From Perkinsus marinus ATCC 50983 (taxonomy: Eukaryota; Perkinsozoa; Perkinsida; Perkinsidae): a DNA stretch of 64,000 nucleotides. Location of the stretch: the NCBI RefSeq assembly GCF_000006405.1, contig NW_003208496.1:64724-128723 (forward strand), read 5' to 3'. Position 1 is the stretch's first letter, and each line of letters starts with the position of its first letter. Both the position numbers and the translations under genes were made by a program. Of the stretch, positions 10,981 to 21,529 are shown one piece after another. The notes under the pieces are model-generated. The model was not told where the DNA came from. It did not search any database and was given only the letters and a program-made list of their open reading frames with translations.

Positions 10981-13900
10981 TCATTCAGAGCCGAAAGGCA
11001 ACGGTGGCGGAATTCTCCCCCAATAGTGTCTGTTCTGATTCAGCCGCTTCTCTCTGTACATGCGAGAGGCCGAATACTTCTCCAGCGCTCGCTCCCTCTC
11101 CTCCAGTTTGCCCGACTCCACCTGGGACTCCGCAACAGACACGTTGTACTCCGCTGCTCGAGCATCCAGCGCCGACTTGGCTCGCATCAGCTCCCCCTTA
11201 GCCCTGTGGTCTCCGTTACGCTTCGCCTCTCTCATTCGATCCCTCCATATTTGCCTCTCCATCTCAAGTCGAGATCTCTCCGCCCTGCACATAGCATGCT
11301 CTGCAGCAACTCGCTTCTTAGCAGCTTCTATTGCCTCTCTCTCAGCGCATAACCAATGGATGAACCCATCCTCTTTCTCCTTGCAACTTTCCGGAGCAGT
11401 ATCACTATCGGTCGCCTTGTCCGAGCGCATGTGTGAGGAACTGTTGCGTGTTCCGAACGGTCTAGCGCCCCGAGCTGACAACTGAACTATGGCCGATTTG
11501 ATTTCACCCAGTTCCGTCATAATAACTTCATCAGTAGCTGGCCTCGAGGTCATCGGAGGTTCCCTTACCCCTGGTGGCGAGTAAATCTCCTGTGCGTGCT
11601 TAACTTCATGAGTTATACTCTTCAGCGTCTGCTGCATTGTTGCGATCTCCGCCGCCTCAGCCTCCAGTTTATTCGCATCATCTTGGAGGCGCTTCTTCTC
11701 AGTGATCAAAGCTGCCTCTCTGGCCCTCAGGTGAGCCATGACCTCACCTTGCCTGATCTCCTTCACCTCCAACTCAGTCTCGCGTTCATCCAAAAGCCTT
11801 TGGCGTCTTCTCACCTCTCGCATAGCTTCCGACCCGCTCGCTTGAGCATTCCTCTTCTCGGTCTCCACCTCAGCCTCCAATAACGTAACCTGGTCCCTCA
11901 GCGCTGTCGTCATCTTCTCCCGACTGCTCAGCTCACGTCTCAATCTAGCTATCTCATGCCCCTTCTCAGTGGCATCAGCCTCGGTCACTGTGAGCTGCTC
12001 TCGAGTCTCATGAAGCCGTCGTAGCGCTGCAGCAATCCTCTCCTCCTTCTCAGACAGCGCCTCTGCGGCATCATTTTCGCGCGTCTCGAGTTGCCTCTGC
12101 CTTTCCCCTAGGATTCGAAGTATCCCCTCAAAGTCCCCACTCACGCGAGACTCTCTCTGCCCTTCATAATTGCTTATCGCGGACAGGTCGGGCAGATCCA
12201 GAAGGACCGAACTTCCTCGCAAAGAGAGCGCCCCCTCTCCCACAGTGGCTTGGACCTCCTTCTCAAACTCCGTTCTCAACGACTTCATCTCACTCTCGAG
12301 GTCTCGCCGTATATCTTCTCTCAGCTGGGCTTCTAGAGCTGCACGGAGCTCCTCTTCTATTGGACCACGAAGTTCACAGCGGAGGTCTTGTCTTACCGCC
12401 TCAATAACATCCCCACTTTGCTTCAGTTCCAACTCGATTTCGTGCCTTAGTTCACTCTCGATTTCCTCTCTCCGACAAGCATTAGCCTCCTCCACCTCCT
12501 GGCGCACATCTCGCTCAATCACCGGCCGAACCTCCGCTTCAACTTTGCATGCCATTTCCAGCCGAAGGCGTCGCTCCATTTCAGGTCGAAGTTCCCGCTC
12601 TATGCGAGATTCGATATCTCGACGATCCACTTCCTGAATGAAAATACGTTGCTTATCAAAGGCCCCGATCGCCCACCTCCCCAGCAGTTGACGTACGCTG
12701 TCGTTCCTCGTCCGCTTGTACTGTACTGAGCACCTGAGGGGGAGGCCAGTAGTGATCCCAACCAAGGTGGGCCCATCTGGCGAGAATGCTGTTCAATTCC
12801 CGGGGATAGGAAAAATGATAGATTCTTCCCATTCTTGGGCCACCGTGAGCCCAACGACACCATGGGTCTCACACGCTGATGCTCCTTCCTGACACGTTGT
12901 ATCTCCTCTTCCTGCTGCTGTCGTAGTTCACGAACCGCCGTGCAGTGTTCTTCCACCAGCCGCTCTATCTCCTTGGCATGATCGCCGTTGATAACAGAGA
13001 GCTCCGCCTCCCGACAGGATCTGCATGATGAAAATACACACTGTCTTCAACTGCACAGCATTAGTCCCCACCGTTCATTCTCGAGCACCTCCCTCTCCAT
13101 CCGCTCCTGGGCTGCCTTCATCAGACTCTCTCGCTGCCCCTCCACTTCCTCTTCGACAGCTCTACGTAGCTCCTGGAGGACTACGATAAGTTGCAACACT
13201 GCCACACAAAAGCAACTCGCCTGCTCCAGCCGCGCCCTCTCCCTCCCGAGCTGCTCCTCCAGCCTCTTCTTCTCTGAACGCATCTCGCTTTCAAAGTCCA
13301 TCAGTAGTTTCTTCTTTTCCTTCTCGTGAGTTTCTCTCAGTTGCGACACAAGTCGATTAAACTCTGCTCGTGTATTGTTTACAATCTGATACAAATCTGA
13401 AACTGCAATCCTATCTCCCATCGAAGACCTTACCCTCTCCTGATCCGCTTTCATCGCGACCACAGCAGCAGCGTGCTTCTCCTCGAGCGCGGCGAGCTCT
13501 CTACCATTCTCAGCGTGCATACTGGACGCCTCTCTAGCATGATCCAAGTCGTGTGTGAAGGGTGGTGACCTGATCGATCGGAGTTGTTATGAAGTGGGGC
13601 ATCTTGTCCAACAAGTGTTGGCATGTATGTTTGGTTTCTTCACTGATAATAGGAGTCGAGATAGAAATGTAATCAAATGAGAATTCCCCAAAAAAATCCT
13701 CAGATTTTCTTGACACCAACATATGTGGTTGAGCATGAGTAAAAACTGCGTCCAACCTTCCAATAGCATCCCGGGCCGTGGGGATGTCCAGTGAGGGCCT
13801 TTTGAGGTCTTCAAGACCAGGCAGTAGTGGCGGAACGACGCGAGGCTTCCCACCACCACCGAGAGGCAACGATGGCGAGGATAATCCAATAGTCTAAACA

Positions 13901-14539
13901 GACCGATTCCAGTTGCAATTCAGCTCAGCACTTACCCCTTCTCCACCAACACTGGACTCCCTGTGCTTCTTCTCCTTCCCGGTCGTTGCTTGCTCATTGC
14001 CGTCAATCTTCCGTTCATCTAAGATGCAGGGTGCTTCCGAAGAAGAGACGGCCTCAACCCACCACTGGTGACCTTCCTCTGCTTGTGCTCACTGAAGAGG
14101 TTCTTATAATATTCATCACATGGGTGGTCCCAGACGCTTTGTCCAGTCTCAAAGTTGAAGTAGAATATATCCCCTTCCCCAGTCTGGCAGGGCTTCCAAG
14201 GGGCCGGCAGAGGGGCCTTCAAGCCTTCCAAGAGAAAAAGCTTCGCTTCGCCTCAAAATCGAACGACGATCATACCCTCTTTTGCGATCCAGAAAAGGTC
14301 TTTATCTACAGCGACGTCCATGCCGATCCACTCGGCGTACTCGAGGATCTCCTCCTGTGTAGGTTCATAATTTTCGTCAACCTAATGGAGACAACTCTCG
14401 ATAAAAGGCACGTGGCAGTTGGAGGCGGCACCTCCTCCTCGAGCACTATAGGAGGTTTGCCTTGCTGTATGGGAGCTAGTCCTTGCGATGACCTCATCGG
14501 TGGCGCAGACACCGGCTGAGACCGGAAAACATCTGTCAT
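10981..14539 (-). CDS. CEP164: CEP164 orthologue (WW-domain distal-appendage protein), spliced
   Basis: The start ATG is at 14539 on the minus strand. Exon 1 ends PPIVLEEE. A GT-AG intron of about 60 nt joins it to VDENYEPTQEEILEYAEWIG, then KDLFWIAKEG. A 51-nt intron follows, then LKAPLPAPWKPCQTGEGD and IYYFN-type FYFNFETGQSVWDHPCDEYY. This is the CEP164 N-terminus: the EEILE(Y/F)A helix followed by a WW domain of the W-x(n)-YFNF...WDHPCDE type. CEP164 sits on distal appendages of the mother centriole and is needed for basal-body docking and ciliogenesis. Downstream exons (about 13547-13047, 12956-12600, 12765-10981) encode a long Glu/Arg-rich coiled coil ending RLNQNRHYWGRIPPP before the stop at 10981. 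At least six introns are implied; not all splice sites were fixed. The gene implies that the organism makes flagella. Confidence 0.85.
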
Positions 14540-14579
14540 TCCCAACTATGTGGTGAGATGGAGAGCTGAACCACTCGAG

Positions 14580-15625
14580 GGGATTTGAAATTGACAAACA
14601 CTAGATTAATACTGCACCAGAAACACGTTACACGATGAAAAGAAGCGATGGAGAGAGAATTAGAACTTGTATAATTTTATGTCGTTGGCAGTTGTCCACG
14701 TTTTTGCATCTTTGCCAACCCCGCGGTGAACTCTCATTTCCTAGCACCACTCCAATCAGAAATTCCGGGCTAAGCTGCATAGCCCAACCGAGATACTCTC
14801 AGACTCGCACTATCACTGTGCGATGAAGCCAGTGGAGGAAATAGGACAACAAAAGTAGCATAGCCAGCGTGCGCTTCGGGATGTACTTGCCACTGCGCGT
14901 CGGAGCTCGCAAAGAGTATGCTACCACCCGGACGGGTACGATGCAGATACAAACACCAACTAGAACATTATTGCAAGAAGGTAAGCATGACGTTCCTCAC
15001 AGCTGCGACCGACTACATATGAAGAGGAAGGGTCTGTTGTGATACACAAATCCGTTAGAAACTATTATCTAACTCGTTGGTTGTAAAGATCCCTGCGAAC
15101 TGATCCTCACACCCCTCTTGATGTTTTGTCGCCATTTCCGGTACATTCGAATTCCCCCAAAGCTTGCCAACCTTCGTCATAGCGAGGCGAGTCATGAACC
15201 TTATATGATCCTCGACAATGTGGTCCGTAAACTATCGAACGAATTTGAGAATATAAGATGAACAATAAGCTCCTCGTCAAAGCAACAACATCATCTACGT
15301 GCTCCTCAACAAAGCCAACAAAGTAGAGACTGCCCGAAACCTTTAACTTTTGGCAATCGAGTAACCTATGATTAACATCATCAATGACGACGATACCGTA
15401 AGAACTATATAGGCATGTCCACCTTCGATAGTAAAGGGTGTTTCAAAACTTCGTGGACAACTTGGAGAACCTGGAATTCCTAAACCACGTAGTTTTGAAA
15501 CACCCTTTACAGCAGACCACACACCGAAATTGGATTCACGCAACTGATACGACAACATCTCGGCGGACTTCATCAGAAAGATGATGTAACGGAACTAAAC
15601 ACTTTTAGTATTGTTATGAAACACA
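14580..15625. other. Intergenic stretch with a foldback element
   Basis: Between the divergent CEP164 start and the helicase stop I see no gene. It holds the inverted repeat listed at 15431. Confidence 0.5.
15431..15510. mobile_element. 80-bp foldback/MITE-like element
   Basis: The 26-nt arms starting gtaaagggtgtttcaaaact pair with one mismatch around a loop of about 28 nt. The outer 20 bp are perfect inverted repeats (15431-15450 and 15491-15510). If TA is the target site, the arms begin AAGGGTGTTTC, as in short Tc1/mariner-type MITEs. It could alternatively be a structured RNA or a terminator-like hairpin; the size and perfection favour a MITE. Confidence 0.55.
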
Positions 15626-18600
15626 CTATGATACTGTATCAACGGGAGCGCTTCCTTCGCCCTCCGCCTCCACTGCTTGCTTCGACTGCTGCTTTTCACC
15701 ATCTCGGTCTAGGTAGAGACTCAATGCGAAGACTATATCCCTACGTATGGCCTCTCGGCACTGCTCCACTTTATTCACCACTTCAGTGGAGCCCATGACC
15801 TCAGCGGCCTTCCCCAAGCGTCGGAACAACTCGTCGCATCTTTGGATACTCCTAACCACAGCTCCTTCCTGTAGCGGTTTGTCACCTGGTTTCCACAGAG
15901 AGTAATAGACCTCTTCATCGTCCTTGCTCGAGATCGGCTCGGCGGTCATCAGTTCAGCAAAGGGCACCCCTCTCGCCCAGGCATGAGCCAGTGGGGCTAT
16001 GCCGAGACATAACTGCTTGTCAAATTCAGTCCAGTCTGTCTCCACCCTTTCTTTGGTCAACACATCCGCCACTTTGCCGTGCATCTCCATCGCTCTCTCC
16101 AGTAGCTTCACCGTTTCTGGAGGTAGGAGGACCTCAGCCGCCTCATGCGACATCTGCGACACGCCCGAGTCGCACGCAAAGCAACAGACCAGTGCCACAC
16201 AAGAGGGCACATCAGCATCGCCGAGCTCATTGCAGAATAGAAGCTCAGTGAGAGTGAGTTCATCACCCAACACCAACTCACTAGCCGCCCTTCCCTTCAA
16301 CGTTATCTGCATAGTATTCTTATCGAGCTCGTCCAAGTCCATGAGCACTCTCAGCATCCTCTTTCGAGCTGATGCCAGATACAACGAAGAATCATCAATC
16401 TTGAACTCAAGGTCCTCAATGTCGTGCGTAATCTCCCCCTCCTCTACCACTAGATCGAAATGCTCCTGCCGCAGATGGCAGCGATGGCATTTGCTATGCA
16501 TCTTGGTGAGAGTGAGATCTTTAACGCCAATCAGCGTATCAAAATACTCCGTTTGAATCTGCTTCAGATTTTTCCCAAGCTCCAAGGGCTCATCGAACTG
16601 TCCTGCCTCTTCACATCGTCGGAGCTCTCTAGCCAGACCGAACGCATCAGAAAAGTCAACTCCATGAGGAAGGCAATGATCAGTGACCAAGAGCAAGCCT
16701 GACTTCACCGGCAGATTTTTGATCCTCACAGTGTATCCATTATCACCAGCCGGAGTGCTGTCAGGGACAGGCCTCCTCAACACCACCAACACATCTACGG
16801 TTGCCATCACTGAGGTGCTCATAGATGGTGGGCTTGCCCCAAGTATCACCGCTGGAGACGACACCCTTATGTTCGGCAAACTCCACACCATGACCAGTCG
16901 CCCTCGACAGAAGACTTTCTTATGATCAGTGTTGAAGAGTTTACCGTACAGCTCGCTGGCCATATGCCGGGACTTCAATTCCAACTTGGCGTATCTATGC
17001 ATATCCTCCTCCCCTAACACGCATTCCAGCCGGGGCAAATCCCCCTGCCTCTTTTTCAACCTCTGTAGATCTCTCTTCGCTGTAGGTAGCTGCATCGCCC
17101 TCGCATTTTCCAGGTACGATCTGCTCATTAAATCCTCCGCTTTCCAATGTGTCAACTTTGCCATTTGCAGTAGCATCTGGAAAGTCAACTTAAACTGACT
17201 TTGCAGAGGAGTGTGCTTGCTAGTCATCGTCGTAGTCAAAGCCTTCAGATCCGGCAGCTCCTCAGCAGCTAGGACATACACATTCCCGACGCTGTCAAGG
17301 CCCCTTCTCCCTGCCCGACCCGACATCTGCGTATATTCTGTTGGCAGCAGATACCGAAACTTCGACCCATCGTGTTTGCGTATCGATGAGAAGATGACCG
17401 ATCTAGCTGGCATGTTCACGCCCATTGCAAACGTCTCAGTAGCAAAAAGCACCTTTATGTGACCACGAGAGAACAGGATCTCCACAGCTTCCTTCACAAT
17501 AGGCAGCAGCCCTCCATGATGAACCCCGATGCCCCTCAGGGCCAAGTCGGTCACTGCTTGTATCTGGGGCAGATCCCGGTCGGACTCGTCCAACTTGGAA
17601 AAGGATTCCTTCAAAAACACGTGCACTTTCGATCGCTCAGCGCTGCCACTAAGCAAATCGAGATGCGGCATTCCCATCGCGTATCTTTCGCACCGCACTC
17701 GCGAGAATACGAAAACCGTTGCAGGTAGCTTGTCTTCAGTTTCCAAGGCTTTAATCATACCCTGCAGCTTCTGAGTTTCCAGTCTGATCTTGGACTCTCC
17801 CGTCAGGGGCTGCTTTGGTGCTGGCGCTCGGTGAACACCCTTGCCCTTTCCTTTGCCCTTGCCCTTGCCCTTGCCCTTCCCAACTGTCTGCTTAGTATTC
17901 GGCGCTGGGGCCTCAGATGCCCTCATCTCATCGTATCTGACCACAGAAAATTCCCATTGATTCTTTCTCGGGCACGTGAAAAGGACGAAAAGTTTCCTCG
18001 CAGACGAGTATCATCATATAACACAGGAGTTACTCAAAGAGTGGTATCATCGTATTCGCACTGTATCTCTGCTGGCAGCCTCAAATGAGATGAAGAAAAC
18101 TCAAATTCGTCGAGAGAATATACTCTTCGTAACATGTCGCACTGGAGACTGTGAACGGCAACTCACATTTTCCTATACGTAGCAGTATTGAAGACTCCCT
18201 TGTTGTCCATAAGCAAATACGGCTTATCCTTCCACCATAGATAGTGGCACAAAGGCGTTGGTCTGTACGCAGTGCTCACTGTATACACAGTACGCTGCTT
18301 GGTCCGGCCCACCCAATCCGCGAACTCACGATAGTTTGGTACGGTAGCCGATAGCATTACCATTGGGACCTGAGCCCCACCATTCCTAGGCTGCTGCTTC
18401 CGCCTCACTCACATCGGCTGGCATGAGAATAATACATTCCTCCCAAACGACTCCTCTATCGGGGTCGTTGACAAAATGCACCTCATCGAAAATAACAGTC
18501 TTGATGTTAGCCAAGTTCTCATCCTTTCTATACAGCATCGTCCTTAATATCTCCGTCGTCATAATAACCACATTAGCCTAGTACAGTGATAGCAATATCG

Positions 18601-19886
18601 TGCGAAGAAGGAGGAAGATTATCTCACCAACGGGTTGATGGAGACATCCCCAGTGACCACGCCGACAGAGTCGAACTTCTGCGTGAACTCCCTGTACTTC
18701 TGATTGCTTAAGGCCTTGATAGGCGACGTGTATATCGCCCTACCACCCTGCTTTATAGCATCAGCTATTGCATATCTGGCAAACAGCGGCCTCTCTACCA
18801 TGAGACCCAGGTTCGATCCGCACCGCTGTCATTTATCGGCTAATCACATACCTCACTACTGATAGCTACAACTGAAGTGGAACTTCACTGTAAAATATGT
18901 AGAAATATGTGAGAAAATATGTACATGATCAACTGCATGTGCATTTGCGATTATGAAAATTGTGAGGAAACTTAGTGAAATTCTCATTGGTTTCTGTACA
19001 CTACTTCCACCTGAATTGAGGAGATTTCTGAACTCGACTGAGAAGAGCGAACATAGATTCTCACAATGCCAATATATATACTAGATATATCCTTACAAAC
19101 AAATACTATAGTCTAATATTAATGATTAGGTATAGGATATAACATAGCTCATAAAGAAAGGGATAATATGATATTCCCAATAACATATCCATCCTGTTTT
19201 ATTCTTTTATATTGTTTGATCTACTACTGTATATCATCCGCGCAAAGCGTATCTTCCCCCCGCAGTCTTACTCAGCTACAGCGGTCTTCCCTGCACTCGT
19301 ATGTGCGGCTACAAAAACACTGTCTCCTTGGGAGACCCGTAGCACAGCTCGCTTCTGGAAGTCGTCCAATTCGAAAGGGAACTCCATTGCCGGAGGGCCG
19401 AGCTTATCATAAAAATCCGAGACGTCCATATCTGAAATGAAAAGGATCCGAATGACCATACACTCCCGATGCTACTACCATCATCAGACTTGGCCCAGTG
19501 CACGCGTATCTTGCCATTCAACGGTCGGATAGGTCGTGGTGGGGGCGCGGGCTCGTCATCAGGCAGTTCGCCATTGTCGCTCTGAAGGAAGTGAAATGAT
19601 GCATAGGAAGCCTCATCGATCAGCCACATTCAGCCCTAAACTTTAGTTTTCATGAGTATCAACAGAGCAATGTGAGTCATGAACGGCAATGTGAAGTGGC
19701 CCCTAGCAGTACCTCATCCTCAGTGTCCGTATACTCACTGTCATCATCAGTGGTGTAGTCGGATGTCTCCGAGCCACTGCTCGAATCAGCGTATAAATTG
19801 TTCAGCAATCCCCCAGCGGAAGGCAACGACATCGTCTTACTACTGTTTAATGCATACCATAACTCGTACTCTTCCTCACATCCCAT
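15626..19886 (-). CDS. SKI2: Ski2/SKIV2L-type RNA helicase of the Ski-exosome pathway, spliced
   Basis: Exons run from 19886 down to the stop at 15626. After an acidic N-terminus comes [13 protein letters not shown], then Walker [15 protein letters not shown] 496-nt intron (19271-18776) follows, then [39 protein letters not shown] and the DEVH box [19 protein letters not shown]. Motif III is [17 protein letters not shown]. The last exon (17944-15626) carries [29 protein letters not shown] and [12 protein letters not shown] (motifs V-VI), ending with a DSHCT domain ([10 protein letters not shown] ... [11 protein letters not shown]). Ski2 unwinds RNA to feed the cytoplasmic exosome. IFDEVH and the ADWVG block point to Ski2 rather than Mtr4. 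A (Gly-Lys)8 tract near the start of the last exon is unusual. Extra 5' exons upstream of 19886 cannot be excluded. Confidence 0.88.
18893..19075 (+). mobile_element. Diverged MITE copy inside a SKI2 intron
   Basis: The sequence gaaattctcattggtttctg and its surroundings (tgtacatgatcaactgcatg upstream) match the family at 22236, 23583 and 27602. Its ends are too eroded to set exactly. It lies in the 496-nt intron, the longest in the gene. Confidence 0.55.
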
Positions 19887-19889
19887 TCT

Positions 19890-21529
19890 GGGTGACCAGC
19901 ACTAGGCTGTATTGCTCATGGCCTCCCCATGGTGAACTCAGTCAATTCAAGAATTTATGGTATGGAAAATGACTTGTGTTCAACACCAGCTTAGCTACTT
20001 CAATGCGCTGATGACCGATGTTAGGGCATACTGAACAACCCAAAATTCCACCTCCCGTCATCGTCACCAGAATTGAAAACGCCGAGGCGACGAGTGTGAC
20101 TAGGATACAGCCCCATGTCTGCGATTGCACTTCGTAAAAATCATAGTTATGATGAGCGTAGTACACAGAATACAATGTTATGACGGAATGTCATCGGAAA
20201 TTGAATGTTTGCGCTACCGGACTTCTCATACACTCTAGAGGGTGGTAATAGTAGCAGGTAATAGTATCTTGCGAGTACCATGAACCGCATGCTTATACAT
20301 GACGCTACGTTTGGCTTATCAACGTCATAGTGAGACCCTGATCACAGCAATACCTAAGGCTGGCCGTGCTAACCAGTAACTCTCAAATTTCCCTGTCCTT
20401 TGCGGCCATGCTCTCAGGTTTATGAGATTCTTTGGAAAACTGGGCGCTACTACACCTTTTTCGCGCCTATTTGAAATATAATAACTTCCATATAAGCTCT
20501 TATCATCATGGTGATTCTCGCAACACATATACCTGTTGAGTTGTGCTATAAAACACGTTTGTCGGAAGAGGAATTCTCACATATGAAACTGATTTCACTA
20601 AAACAACGAAATTGAAGTTCCTATGGCATTGCGTTGAAATTGAAGTTCTTATTTTCAGCTCATATTGAAATTGAAGTTCCTGAAGAGTATTTTTAATTCT
20701 GTTTCGTCCATCCGTCCAAATAGAAGTTACTATTGGTGAAATAGGCGTTGAAAAGGGGAGAGGTGTCACCACTGTCCATAGTTCAGGGCTGCAGGTTGAA
20801 ATATTTCCCATTAGCTTATATTCATACTACTGATACCTACTATTGGGCCTATAACTCGGGAACTGCTCCTTCCTTGAGGATTTTACGTAAGATCCTTAGC
20901 CTCCTTACTTCAAGGAGTCCTTACGCTCCTTTGCTTCCTAAGTTATAAAGAGGCGCTCCTTCCATAAGGAAGGTTTCCTTAGTCATAAGGAGGCGCTCCT
21001 TCCTTGAGGACCTTGCGCTCCTTCCTTAAGGAAGGCTTTTTAAGTTATAGGGTCATTGGCAATAGCGAAAGGATTAAAGCAGCAGGAGTAATGCATATAG
21101 GCAATCTAACACATTTCCGATCCACCTTTTTCCCTTTAGCTAGTCTGTGACCAAGCAACGCTCCACTTGTTCATACGTGCGGGGTTCCGTAACGGGCGAT
21201 GAGAAAAGAGCCTCACACAGGATTCGATCCCGGGACCTCTTGTGTCGTAGATGCTACGCTTAAGGCGCTACCATCATATCATTTTGTCTGATGGAGCATT
21301 GGTGTTACCCTTCGCCTAGGTATGCAAGAACATATCTTCCGCTATCAGAACGAACATAACGGATGGTCGTATCTCAACGTGATCGTAGTAGCGGCGAGTC
21401 CCTCGACTGCCACGCTGCTTGTGGATTTCGAGATTTTCATTGCCATCATAATTTCGCCTGATTGAGCACTTCGACCGAGCCCCCCGTAAGACCCTGTTAA
21501 CATTGTAGCTGCGATCAGTTTTATTTGCT
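19890..21529. other. Intergenic stretch with repeats
   Basis: No gene is seen. Three spaced copies of ttgaaattgaagttc lie at about 20606-20685, and a foldback element at 20845-21054. Confidence 0.5.
20845..21054. mobile_element. Foldback element rich in nested inverted repeats
   Basis: The ends are inverted: gggcctataact at 20845-20856 and agttatagggtc at 21043-21054. In between, variants of ggcgctccttcc and taaggaagg recur in both orientations, so the whole 210 bp can fold into several stems. A short ATTG flanks both sides and may be a target duplication. Confidence 0.5.

Noticed and set aside
11060-12637. Plus-strand open frames opposite CEP164
   Set aside because: They are Ser/Arg/Leu-rich shadows of the Glu/Arg-rich coiled coil on the minus strand.
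21195-21290. A tRNA gene (minus strand, B-box ggatcgaatcc)
   Set aside because: No matching 5' acceptor strand and no proper anticodon arm. At most a tRNA-derived remnant.
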